DNA of 64,000 nucleotides. It comes from Chitinophaga qingshengii. GTDB lineage: Bacteria; Bacteroidota; Bacteroidia; Chitinophagales; Chitinophagaceae. The translations under genes were made by a program, and so were the position numbers. Every line of letters begins with the position of its first letter. Position 1 is the first letter of the stretch. Positions 40,634 through 49,101 of this stretch are shown in pieces. The DNA is taken from positions 3,841,160 through 3,905,159 of the forward strand of contig NZ_JACVFC010000001.1 in the NCBI RefSeq assembly GCF_014529935.1, written 5' to 3'. The notes beneath the pieces were generated by a model. That model saw only the letters and a list, made by a program, of their open reading frames with translations, made no database searches and was not told the DNA's origin.

Positions 40634-42541
40634 TTAGTTACCTCTTTCAAACATCCGGGCAAGGTCGGTGAGTTTAAAGGAGATGAAGGTGAACTTCCCG
40701 CTGGGCGCTACATTCGGCATGCTGCAGGCGAAGAGTTCATCGATCATGTTCTGCATTTCGCGGGCAGACAGGATTTTGCCGGCCGGAATGGCGTTATTGC
40801 GGGCCATGGAGCGTACCAGCTGTTCGCGGCGGTTGATTTTCAGCTCACTGAAGTTTTTGAATTGTTCAAGGAGGCCTTCTATCGTAGCCTGATCGTTGCC
40901 GGACTGCATATCGGCCGGGGTACCCCTTACCACGAAGGTGTGGTTCCCGAAAGGTTCCAGTTCGTAGCCCAGTGCCTGGAGTTCAGGCAGCATTTCGGTT
41001 ACCAGTACTGCATCAGCCGGAGGTAGCTGCAGTGTTTGGGGGAAGAGGCTTTGCTGGGTGGCCATCGGGGTTTCCTCGAGGGCGCGCTGGTAGCGTTCAA
41101 ACAGGATACGTTCGTGGGCAGCCTGCTGGTCTATCAGAATAAAACCGGATTTGATCTGTGACAGGATAAACTGCTGGTGTACCTGTACCGGCACTTTTTG
41201 GTCGGTAGCGGTATCCTGCCAGCGTTCGTCGATGACGGAAGCCGTAGCGTGTGGCTGGCTTTCGTAAGTCACCGCCGGACGGGTTTCAGCCGCTGGCTCC
41301 ACGGTATAGGAGCTGATGGTGTACCCGTCGGCTTCGGGTGTGTTTTGGCTGCTTTCATACAGGTCTTTCCAGTGTTTCAGATTGCTGCTGCTGCTGCTTT
41401 TGTCAATCATATGAGCCTGGTTGGCCTGTGTAAACGATTTATAGAGGGGGGAATGGGTGTATTCCTCCTGTTGTTGTGCAGTGAAGGGTTTGCTGACAGC
41501 GTCCAGGGCCTGAATGTTCGGGTCCAGGTCAAAGTCGAGCGTTGCGGTGACGTTAAACTGTGCCAGTGCATGTTTCACGGTGGCCTGTACGAAGGCGTAC
41601 ATTACTTTCTCGTCATCGAACTTGATTTCCTGTTTGGTAGGATGTACGTTGATGTCCACATGTTCCGGGTTGACATCGATAAACAGGACGTACAGCGGGT
41701 AGCTGTCGGCCGGAATGATGTCTGCAAAAGCGTTCATGACGGCATGGTGCAGGTAAGGGCTTTTGATAAACCGGTTGTTGACAAAGAAGAACTGGTCGCC
41801 TCTGGTTTTTTTAGCTGTTTCCGGTTTACCGACGAAGCCATATACGTTCATATAGTCGGTACTTTCCTTCACATTTACCAGGCGGGCATTATAATGTTGC
41901 CCCAGAATGGCGATGATCCGCTGTTTCAGGGAGCCTTTATCGAGGTGAAAAAGTTGCTGATTATTGCTGGTGAGCGAAAACTGCAGTTGGGGGTAGGCCA
42001 TGGCCACCCTAATGAATTCGTCTACGATGTGCCGCATTTCGGCCGCGTTGCTTTTCAGGAAGTTACGGCGGGCGGGCACATTGAAGAACAGGTTTTTCAT
42101 GGCGATGCTGGTACCTTCAGCGGTCTGGCAGGGTTCCTGCTTTTTCACCAGGCTGTTGTCTATTTCAACATAGGTACCGGCTTCGGCGCCTTTTTTCCGG
42201 GTTTTGAGTTCTACCTGGGCAACGGCGGCAATAGAAGCCAGCGCTTCCCCTCTGAAACCCATGGTCCGGATCTGGAAGAGGTCTTCTATGGATTGTATCT
42301 TGGAGGTGGCATGGCGTTCAAAACACATACGGGCATCTGCTTCGCTCATACCGCCACCGTTATCGATTACCTGCACCAATTCCTTGCCTGCGTCTTTTAT
42401 GATCAGCTGAATCTCGGTCGCACCTGCGTCCACTGCATTTTCCAGTAATTCTTTTACCGCTGATGCCGGTCTTTGTATCACTTCGCCTGCAGCTATCTGG
42501 TTCGCTATATTGTCTGGTAATAAATTGATGATGTCCGCCAC
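40634..42541 (-). CDS. mutL: DNA mismatch repair protein MutL
   Basis: 635-aa mismatch repair ATPase that couples MutS recognition to excision. The N-terminal GHKL ATPase has ELLENAVDAGATEIQLI, DNGGGM and FRGEALASIAAVA; the transducer domain follows to ~330, then an acidic linker. The C-terminal domain carries D471-Q-Q-A474-x2-E477-x4-E482, the endonuclease motif DQHAx2Ex4E with glutamine in place of histidine, and a CSMPNVAPSGKFTF segment. The start codon is GTG; the N-terminus MADIINLLPD fits the family. Confidence 0.95.
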   Translation of the reverse strand: MADIINLLPDNIANQIAAGEVIQRPASAVKELLENAVDAGATEIQLIIKDAGKELVQVIDNGGGMSEADARMCFERHATSKIQSIEDLFQIRTMGFRGEALASIAAVAQVELKTRKKGAEAGTYVEIDNSLVKKQEPCQTAEGTSIAMKNLFFNVPARRNFLKSNAAEMRHIVDEFIRVAMAYPQLQFSLTSNNQQLFHLDKGSLKQRIIAILGQHYNARLVNVKESTDYMNVYGFVGKPETAKKTRGDQFFFVNNRFIKSPYLHHAVMNAFADIIPADSYPLYVLFIDVNPEHVDINVHPTKQEIKFDDEKVMYAFVQATVKHALAQFNVTATLDFDLDPNIQALDAVSKPFTAQQQEEYTHSPLYKSFTQANQAHMIDKSSSSSNLKHWKDLYESSQNTPEADGYTISSYTVEPAAETRPAVTYESQPHATASVIDERWQDTATDQKVPVQVHQQFILSQIKSGFILIDQQAAHERILFERYQRALEETPMATQQSLFPQTLQLPPADAVLVTEMLPELQALGYELEPFGNHTFVVRGTPADMQSGNDQATIEGLLEQFKNFSELKINRREQLVRSMARNNAIPAGKILSAREMQNMIDELFACSMPNVAPSGKFTFISFKLTDLARMFERGN

Positions 42542-42862
42542 TTAACTAGCCTTTTGGCGTAAAGTTAATAATTTATACGCAGTTGCTCGCGGGTGATTAT
42601 CAGACTGTTTGAAACATTTAAGCACAGGATTTGTTAAATACCCGGCTGATTTGCAGGAAATAACAATCCATCAAGCCACTTCATACGTAATTTATTAAGA
42701 GAAAAAATATTCATCAGGCCAACAGAGAAAATACAATGATAGTGTTAATGACACGTTAACGGAACAAAACGCTATACTTGAACCTGCAGAATCTGATAAT
42801 TTTGAGCATCTTATATTAGTCACCAACTGAAGACGATCGCTAAAGGCGAAAAAAAGAATTCA
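42542..42862. other. Divergent intergenic region between mutL and msrB
   Basis: 321 bases without a gene. The msrB side has a convincing promoter (42778-42804). The mutL side shows only a near-match (TAACTTTA on the minus strand close to the start). No repeat or RNA structure stands out. Confidence 0.7.
42778..42804 (+). promoter_or_regulatory. Bacteroidetes-type promoter of msrB
   Basis: TTG (42778-42780), a 16-bp spacer and TAATTTTG (42797-42804), the latter a perfect TAnnTTTG. The predicted leader before the ATG at 42863 is about 53 bases. Confidence 0.65.
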
Positions 42863-43348
42863 ATGGAAGAAGGAAAAAAGAAGGGAGACGTTTACTCCCA
42901 TTCGGATACAAGTAAGGTTAACCTGCCGGACGACGAATGGAAAAAGATCTTACCACCGGAAGTGTATAACATTGCCCGGGAAAAAGGAACAGAGTGGGCA
43001 TTTACCGGAAAGTACTGGAACAGTAAAGAGAAAGGAACCTACTACTGTGCAGCCTGCGGCCAACCGCTTTTTGTATCCGATGCCAAATTTGAGAGTAGCT
43101 GTGGCTGGCCCAGTTTTTTTGAGCCGGTATCCAAATCCAGCGTCATCTATGCTCCCGACAACAGCCATGGCATGCACCGTACAGAAGTACTTTGCGGCCG
43201 TTGCAAATCACACCTGGGACATGTTTTTGATGATGGACCGCCGCCTACAGGCCTGCGCTACTGTATCAACTCCGTGATCCTCGATTTTGAACAGGCCACG
43301 GAAGTCGACAAGCAATTTTCAACAAAAGAAGAAAAGGAAAAAGAGTAA
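42863..43348 (+). CDS. msrB: Peptide-methionine (R)-S-oxide reductase MsrB
   Basis: 161-aa reductase that repairs methionine-R-sulfoxide in proteins. It has zinc-binding CAACGQP and CGRCKSH pairs, the SSCGWPSFFEP segment, HGMHRTEVLCGRC, and the catalytic-cysteine motif RYCINSV. The N-terminal ~35 residues are charged and unlike the core. There is no signal peptide, so it acts in the cytoplasm. It has its own promoter. Confidence 0.95.
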   Translation: MEEGKKKGDVYSHSDTSKVNLPDDEWKKILPPEVYNIAREKGTEWAFTGKYWNSKEKGTYYCAACGQPLFVSDAKFESSCGWPSFFEPVSKSSVIYAPDNSHGMHRTEVLCGRCKSHLGHVFDDGPPPTGLRYCINSVILDFEQATEVDKQFSTKEEKEKE

Positions 43349-43432
43349 CCCAACCCGTTGATCAATGCCAACGCTCTGGCGGATGCACAGTAAAAAAATC
43401 CGTATTTTTATTGTAATCAATTCCCCGGAGTT

Positions 43433-44449
43433 ATGAAAGTCTTAAAAGCACTTGCCTGGATAGTTGCGATTCTCTTGCTTGTACTGATTATACTCATTTT
43501 TGCTGCCCCTACCCAAATACACGTGGAACGCTCGGTGGAAATTAATGCACCGGCATCTATCGTATGGAATAATATTGTCCGGTTCGAAAAGTTCAACCAG
43601 TGGAATACCTGGAAGCTGATGGACTCCACAGCCGAATATACCATCACCGGGGATGACGGCACCGTAGGCGCCATCGACGCCTGGAAAGGCAAAAAAATCG
43701 GGGAAGGCAAACTACAACACCTCTCCCTGGACCCTTACAAGTACATCCAACAGAAACTAACCTTTATTACGCCCTTCCACTCCGAGTCTGACGTTTTTTT
43801 CCAGCTCTCTGAAGCTGCGGGTAAAACCAAAGTGATATGGGGTTTTAATGCCCACTACGACCGCCCGCAGAACGTGATGGCCCTTTTTATGAAAGGCGCC
43901 CTGGAAGATGATTTCGCCAAAGGCCTCAGTAACCTGAAAAGCATGGCGGAAGCAGATAAGAACGGACCAGGTACCCCCAACGGCATCAATGTGATGGTCC
44001 GGGAAATGGATTACCCCGCTACCACCTATGCGGCCGTACGTAAAACAGTCCCTTTTAAAGAGATCACCCGGTATTACCAGGGTAACCTGGAACGGGTGTA
44101 CAAAGCGGCTACGACGGCTAAGCTACAGCCAGGCGTGCCCTGCGGGCTGTTTTATACCTGGGATGAAAAAAAACGGGTGACTGATATGGCAGCGGCCATA
44201 CCGGTACCGGAAGGCAGTACCCTGGGACCGGGTTTCGAAATAATTAAACTCCCGGCCGCCAAAGCAGCTTATGTGGATTATTACGGTCCCTACGATAAAA
44301 TCGCCAATGCACACGTAGCCATCCAGCAGTTTATTGAAAAAAAGGGTAAAAAGGTCATCCCGCCAACCATGGAGATGTATGTGACAGATCCGGGCAAAGA
44401 GAAGGATAGTAGCAAATGGCTGACGAAAGTCATTTACTTTATGCAGTGA
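43433..44449 (+). CDS. Membrane-anchored SRPBCC plus GyrI-like effector-binding protein
   Basis: 338-aa protein with an N-terminal transmembrane anchor (residues 5-23), a SRPBCC/polyketide-cyclase-like domain (~25-165; RSVEINAPASIVWNNIVRFEKFNQWN), and a GyrI-like/AraC effector-binding domain (~185-338; VREMDYPATTYAAVRK, AYVDYYGPYDKIANAH). Both domains bind hydrophobic small molecules. The combination recurs in Bacteroidetes, but no role is established. It stands alone, downstream of msrB. Confidence 0.82.
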   Translation: MKVLKALAWIVAILLLVLIILIFAAPTQIHVERSVEINAPASIVWNNIVRFEKFNQWNTWKLMDSTAEYTITGDDGTVGAIDAWKGKKIGEGKLQHLSLDPYKYIQQKLTFITPFHSESDVFFQLSEAAGKTKVIWGFNAHYDRPQNVMALFMKGALEDDFAKGLSNLKSMAEADKNGPGTPNGINVMVREMDYPATTYAAVRKTVPFKEITRYYQGNLERVYKAATTAKLQPGVPCGLFYTWDEKKRVTDMAAAIPVPEGSTLGPGFEIIKLPAAKAAYVDYYGPYDKIANAHVAIQQFIEKKGKKVIPPTMEMYVTDPGKEKDSSKWLTKVIYFMQ

Positions 44450-44500
44450 TAATCAGCACTAACGGAAAGAGATAAACGGAAAGCCGGCAAAAAAAGAAGA

Positions 44501-44779
44501 CTATCGGGAAGCTGTAGCTGCGTAGGTGGTTGGCTCAAATTCAATGATCTCGTACATGGCCAGCTGGTGCCTTTCCAGCGGGTCTTCGCTCATGATTTGC
44601 TCCACTTCCTTACGGCTCGACGCCTGACACAGGATCAATGAGCCGGATTTGGGCTTCCGCCTGCCAGACAGGATAAACTTGCCGTTGTCATAGTATTTTT
44701 GCAGGAACGCTGTATGCGCTTCCATAAAGTGCTCTACCGCCGCTACCGGACGGATGTATTGCAGGAGAATCAGGTACAT
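44501..44779 (-). CDS. YCII-related domain protein
   Basis: 92-aa small dimeric ferredoxin-fold protein of the YciI family. It has the conserved start MYLILLQYIRPVAAVEHFMEAHTAF, a glycine/serine central strand (GKFILSGRRKPKSGSLIL) and EVEQIMSEDPLERHQLAMYEIIEFEP. Members may catalyse chloride- or dehalogenation-type reactions, or act as small-molecule binders; none is proven here. It is a single gene with a good promoter. Confidence 0.88.
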   Translation of the reverse strand: MYLILLQYIRPVAAVEHFMEAHTAFLQKYYDNGKFILSGRRKPKSGSLILCQASSRKEVEQIMSEDPLERHQLAMYEIIEFEPTTYAATASR

Positions 44780-44824
44780 AACGGTTTTTCGATGGTTTTA
44801 ATTGTTAGTTTCATAGTAAAGCAA

Positions 44825-44852
44825 CAAAGGTATTAACTATATTGATCCCAAA
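44825..44852 (-). promoter_or_regulatory. Bacteroidetes-type promoter of the YCII gene
   Basis: On the minus strand TTTG (44852-44849), a 16-bp spacer and TACCTTTG (44832-44825), a perfect -7 consensus, lie about 45 bases before the start codon. Confidence 0.65.
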
Positions 44853-45007
44853 ATATTGTATGTGGCATAGTACTCCCCTAAAAATAGGGACATATAAGCT
44901 ACAAAAATATGCGTACTTTCGCACCACCGAAATACCACGATTGTGGGAATGTGCCGAAAAATGGTCGGTATCCCTACCATAGTCAATTATTAATTTTTAT
45001 ATCTTTT

Positions 45008-46801
45008 ATGAAAAGAACAATTTCCAAAGTTTTGTTAACCGCTGTTACTGCAGCGGTAGTCCTGTCGGCCTGCTCCAAGGTTCCGGAAGTGAGTAAACAC
45101 ATCCCTAAATCAGCCGGTGTTGTGTTAGACCTGAATGCCAAAGAAATTACCCAGAAGCTGGCCACCAATGGGCTCACCATGGATAAGCTCTTCTCCGCTG
45201 TGCAGACCAAAGATTCCAGTGAAATGATGAAATCCTGGAAAGATGCCCAGAATGCAGGCATCGACCTGAAAGGCCATTTCTTCGTGTCTTTCGTTTCTGA
45301 CAGCTCTTCCTACGTTACAGCAACCGCTTCCCTGACAGACGCGGATAAGTTTGAAGCGTTCCTGAAGAAAAATGAGAAAAACTTCACCCTGAAATCCGGA
45401 TCAGACTTCAAATACATCCTGGAAGGGGAAAGCAAAGGCATCGTGGCCTGGAACAAATCCACCGTGATTTTTGTATCCGACTTCGATCCTAACAACCTCA
45501 GAAACGGCGGATTCCCCTCTTCCAACAGCACCGAAGCTTACCCGGAAGAACAGGTAGATTCGGCCGCTACTGCGGTTGATTCTGCTGTGGCTACACCGGT
45601 GGCCCTGGTGACTGCCGACGAAGAAGCCGCTACCCAGCACATGGTAAGGACGGTAGACCGCCTTTTCCACCTGAAAAAAGACGAAACAGCGGGCTCCCTG
45701 GAACCATTTGCCAAAATGCTGAAAGAAAATGCTGACGTCAGCATCTTCGTAAACCCCAATGCACTTTATGGCAGCAGCATGTTTGCTATGGTGCCGGCCA
45801 ACTTCAAAAAACTGATGGAAGGTACCTACTATACCGCCACATCCAACTTCGAAAAAGGCAGGATCGTTGCTAACGGTACTTATTACATGGGTAAGGAAAT
45901 TGCCCGCATCTATAATAAATACGGTAAAAAGGAAATCGACCTGGATATGCTGAAGAAGTACCCTTCCCAGAATGTTACCGGTTTCATTTCCTACGCTTTC
46001 GACTTCCACATGGTGGGTGAAATCGTTAAATCTACCGGTATGGACGGCGTTGTAAACATGTTCCTGGCTAAATCCGGCCTGTCTATGGACGACGTGCTGA
46101 ACGCCTTTGAAGGTCAGTTCACCTACGTAGCCTCCGATCTGGCTATCCAGAAAAAAGAATCCAAATACTTCCCCGGCGAATTCTCTGAAGAGCCTACTGC
46201 TAAATGGATCTTTAACATGAAAGTGGGCAACAAGGAAGCATTCAATAAAGTGATGACTTCCCCTATGATGAAAGAAATGTTCACCAAAGAAGGCGATCGC
46301 TACGTATATGCTAACCCCGCGATGGCGGCGGCTGGCATGCCTGCTGTTTCCATCACGGAAAAATTCATCACGGTAGGTTCCGACAGCACCCTGCTGCAGG
46401 ACTACCTGGCCGGTAAAGGCAGCATCAAACTGCCGGAAGGCATCGAAAGCAAAGTGAAAGGCAGCATGATGGGCGGCTATATCGACATGGAAAAAGCTCT
46501 GGGCGTTATTCCGGAAGATAAAATGAACAGCGAGGAAGAAAAAGGGATCCTGGCAAAACTGAAAAACCTGATGAAAGACGCTACCATGGTAACCAAAAAT
46601 TCCAGTGGTGACGTTTCCCAGTCTGAAATTATCCTCAACTTCAAAAACAAGGATGAAAACAGCCTGGTACAGCTGATCAACTTCGGTAAAGATGCTGCTC
46701 AGGCAATGGAAGCTAAAAAAGCCAGAGAAAAAAGCATGGAAGACAGCCTGTTCTCTTCTTCGGTAGACTCAGCGGCAGTGCCTGCTACGTCAGCACACTA
46801 A
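45008..46801 (+). CDS. DUF4836-like exported lipoprotein
   Basis: 597-aa lipoprotein (MKRTISKVLLTAVTAAVVLSAC, then SKVPEVSKH). The frame is open to 44909, but the ATG at 45008 gives the lipoprotein signal. The mature protein is built of repeated mixed alpha/beta units (IPKSAGVVLDLNAKEITQKL; later NADVSIFVNPNALYGSSMFA and NVTGFISYAFDFHMVGE), matching the Bacteroidetes DUF4836 family. An Ala/Glu/Asp-rich segment (~178-215) may be a linker. Function unknown, probably periplasmic. It ends in a strong terminator. Confidence 0.85.
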   Translation: MKRTISKVLLTAVTAAVVLSACSKVPEVSKHIPKSAGVVLDLNAKEITQKLATNGLTMDKLFSAVQTKDSSEMMKSWKDAQNAGIDLKGHFFVSFVSDSSSYVTATASLTDADKFEAFLKKNEKNFTLKSGSDFKYILEGESKGIVAWNKSTVIFVSDFDPNNLRNGGFPSSNSTEAYPEEQVDSAATAVDSAVATPVALVTADEEAATQHMVRTVDRLFHLKKDETAGSLEPFAKMLKENADVSIFVNPNALYGSSMFAMVPANFKKLMEGTYYTATSNFEKGRIVANGTYYMGKEIARIYNKYGKKEIDLDMLKKYPSQNVTGFISYAFDFHMVGEIVKSTGMDGVVNMFLAKSGLSMDDVLNAFEGQFTYVASDLAIQKKESKYFPGEFSEEPTAKWIFNMKVGNKEAFNKVMTSPMMKEMFTKEGDRYVYANPAMAAAGMPAVSITEKFITVGSDSTLLQDYLAGKGSIKLPEGIESKVKGSMMGGYIDMEKALGVIPEDKMNSEEEKGILAKLKNLMKDATMVTKNSSGDVSQSEIILNFKNKDENSLVQLINFGKDAAQAMEAKKAREKSMEDSLFSSSVDSAAVPATSAH

Positions 46802-46827
46802 TACCGACGTTATTACTTTCAAATCAT

Positions 46828-46866
46828 AAAAAGGCCGGAGCAGACTACCTGCTCCGGCCTTTTTTT
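46828..46866 (+). terminator. Rho-independent terminator after the DUF4836-like gene
   Basis: Perfect 16-bp stem (AAAAAGGCCGGAGCAG at 46828-46843, right arm 46849-46864) with a five-base loop and a T-run. Confidence 0.9.
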
Positions 46867-46909
46867 ATGGCTTTTCATTTATCTTGGGAACGGTTAATCA
46901 GCTCGGCAT

Positions 46910-47560
46910 ATGCAAATTCAGATACAACACCTGATGCCAATACCCCTGAAGGATAAGCTGTTACAGCGTACTTCCGGTATCTGGAACCAGGATGTAACCT
47001 TCAGCCCCGGCAGCTTTGTTAAAATAAAAGCCCCCTCCGGTACGGGGAAAACAACCCTGGTACACTACCTCTATCATATCCGGTACGACTATACGGGTAC
47101 GGTACTGGTGGATAACCGGCCGTGGCCTGCTTATAACAAAAACGAACTGGCCACCATGCGGCAACAACACATCAGCGTGATCTTCCAGGACCTGCGGTTG
47201 TTTGAACAACTCACTGCAGCGGAAAATATCCATCTCAAAAGGGTGATGCTGCCCAACCCCCATTGCAGCGAAGACAAAATACAGGATATGGCCGCCCGCC
47301 TCAATGTAACCCATGTGCTGCAGCAAAGCAGCAAAACATTGTCCTACGGCGAACGCCAGCGCATCGCCATCATCCGGGCACTGTCGCAGCCTTTTCAATG
47401 GCTGCTGATGGATGAGCCTTTCAGCCACCTGGATGAGGAAAACACCCGCCGCGCCGCAGCCCTTATCGCTGAAGAATGCAAAGCCCGCAACGCCGGGTTT
47501 ATTTTAACTGACCTGGATAATGACCAGCATTTTTCCTATGATGTTCATTACCAGCTTTAA
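46910..47560 (+). CDS. ABC transporter ATP-binding protein, FtsE/LolD-like
   Basis: 216-aa ATPase with Walker A at 41-49 (APSGTGKTT), Q-loop near IFQDLRLFEQL, signature LSYGERQRIAI and Walker B LLMDEPFSHLDEEN. It is short for the class and has an FtsE/LolD-like architecture. The permease gene starts nine bases after its stop, so the pair forms one transporter, with no separate periplasmic or membrane-fusion gene. The likely role is in envelope lipid, lipoprotein or cell-wall-hydrolase control, not substrate import. Confidence 0.9.
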   Translation: MQIQIQHLMPIPLKDKLLQRTSGIWNQDVTFSPGSFVKIKAPSGTGKTTLVHYLYHIRYDYTGTVLVDNRPWPAYNKNELATMRQQHISVIFQDLRLFEQLTAAENIHLKRVMLPNPHCSEDKIQDMAARLNVTHVLQQSSKTLSYGERQRIAIIRALSQPFQWLLMDEPFSHLDEENTRRAAALIAEECKARNAGFILTDLDNDQHFSYDVHYQL

Positions 47561-47569
47561 TGTTTTTCC

Positions 47570-48766
47570 ATGCGTCCCTTTTTTGAACTGCTTAAAAAAA
47601 TCATTCATACCGGTATCGGCAGAAGCCGCTTCCTGATGGCGTCTGTCGGCCTTGGTATCGCTATGCTGCTGATACTGGTGGCTATACAGGTACATTCCAA
47701 CTTTAACCAGCTGCTGTACAGCACCAAAAACCAAAATGAAACGGCCGATTTCCTGGTGATCAATAAAAAAATCACCAACGCCATGATGGGGCAAAATGAC
47801 AAAAGCGCCTTTTCGCAAGCTGAAATTGACCATATTAAAGCCCAGCCGTTCGTACAGGCATTCGGGTTAATTACTTCCAGCCGCTTCCGGGTGGTGGTGC
47901 AGGCTCCCGGCGATCTGCACTTTGCCACGGATATGTTCTTTGAATCGGTGCCCGATGGCTTCCTCGATGTAAAAGGGGAGGACTGGAAATGGACTAACGG
48001 CGAACGGATTATCCCCATCATTCTGCCGAGCGACTTCCTCAACCTGTATAACTTCGGCTTCTCCCTCAGCCAGGGCTTGCCGCAGATTTCACAGGAAACG
48101 GTCAAAGCGTTACCACTCCAGGTGGTCATCTCCGGTAATACCGGTTCAGAACAATTTATTGGACGTGTGGCCGGCTTCTCCGACAGGATATCTTCCTTCC
48201 TGGTACCCGCTTCCTTTATGAACTGGGCCAATGAAAAATACGGTACCACCCGGGAGGCGCCTACTTCCAGGGTGATCATCAAAACACCGGACCCGTCCAA
48301 TCCTACACTGGTGAAATTCCTGGACGATAACGGCTATACGACCAACCAGGACAAACTGAAGTTCAGTAAAACACGCCTGATTGTACAAACGATCGTATCG
48401 GTGATTGGCTTCTTCGGCCTGATTCTGCTGTTTTTTGCCATGCTGGTGTTCAGTATGTTTATCCAGCTGATCATCGCATCCTGCAAAAAGGAAATACAAT
48501 TACTGGTGATGCTGGGAACAGCGCCCGGTCAACTGAAACGTTACCTCTTAAAACAATTTGTGCCGCTATACATTATTATTGGGGTGGTGTGTTTGTTGTT
48601 GCTGACAGCATTGCAGTGCGGGACAGCCGCCATACTGGCCAAACATGATATGGCAGTGAGCCCCTGGCCCGGCGCCGGCGTATTCGCGGGTACGGTGCTG
48701 GTACTCGGACTGGTTTACCTGGTCAATTTGTTGACCGTTAATCGTTATGTGAATAAAGAATCCTAA
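47570..48766 (+). CDS. FtsX-like ABC transporter permease
   Basis: 398-aa membrane protein of the MacB/FtsX permease class. One N-terminal helix (~22-42) is followed by a large periplasmic domain (~45-270), then three C-terminal helices (about 275-305, 330-355 and 365-390). The coupling segment CKKEIQLLVMLGTAPGQLKRYLLKQF is typical of FtsX-fold permeases. It partners the ATPase encoded immediately upstream. Identity as LolC/E, FtsX or another member cannot be settled from sequence alone. Confidence 0.85.
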   Translation: MRPFFELLKKIIHTGIGRSRFLMASVGLGIAMLLILVAIQVHSNFNQLLYSTKNQNETADFLVINKKITNAMMGQNDKSAFSQAEIDHIKAQPFVQAFGLITSSRFRVVVQAPGDLHFATDMFFESVPDGFLDVKGEDWKWTNGERIIPIILPSDFLNLYNFGFSLSQGLPQISQETVKALPLQVVISGNTGSEQFIGRVAGFSDRISSFLVPASFMNWANEKYGTTREAPTSRVIIKTPDPSNPTLVKFLDDNGYTTNQDKLKFSKTRLIVQTIVSVIGFFGLILLFFAMLVFSMFIQLIIASCKKEIQLLVMLGTAPGQLKRYLLKQFVPLYIIIGVVCLLLLTALQCGTAAILAKHDMAVSPWPGAGVFAGTVLVLGLVYLVNLLTVNRYVNKES

Positions 48767-48777
48767 AACTCATTCAT

Positions 48778-49101
48778 ATGAAAGCATTGGAGAAAAAGTT
48801 GGTGCATGTGGTCAACTTCACCCTGAAACCAGGGCTGTCGGCGGAAGACAGAAAACGCTTCGAAGCAGGTGTCAGCAGTTTGCATACCATTGATGAGATC
48901 TCCATTTTTAATGTGGGAACACCGGTGCCTGCAGGAGGTGATCCTAATGTGGTCCGCAATTATGATTACTGCCTGCTATGCATTTTTACAGATATGGAAG
49001 CACACGACCGCTACCAGGTACACCCGGTGCATCTCAACTTTATTGAGCAATGCAAGCAGTACTGGGAGAAAGTAGTGGCGTTTGACTCCGAAACTATCTG
49101 A
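48778..49101 (+). CDS. Dabb (stress-responsive alpha-beta barrel) domain protein
   Basis: 107-aa small ferredoxin-like dimer. It begins with a basic strand (KLVHVVNFTLKPGLSAEDRKRFEAG) and has the family segments FNVGTPVPAGG and YDYCLLCIFTDMEAHDRYQVHPVHLNF. Dabb proteins have varied or unknown roles. It starts 11 bases after the ABC permease, perhaps as the last gene of that unit. Its stop abuts the stop of the convergent DUF3857 gene with no gap. Confidence 0.88.
   Translation: MKALEKKLVHVVNFTLKPGLSAEDRKRFEAGVSSLHTIDEISIFNVGTPVPAGGDPNVVRNYDYCLLCIFTDMEAHDRYQVHPVHLNFIEQCKQYWEKVVAFDSETI

Noticed and set aside
41177..42448. 423-codon open frame on the plus strand
   Set aside because: Antisense to mutL, with no recognisable domain; a shadow of the mutL coding pattern.
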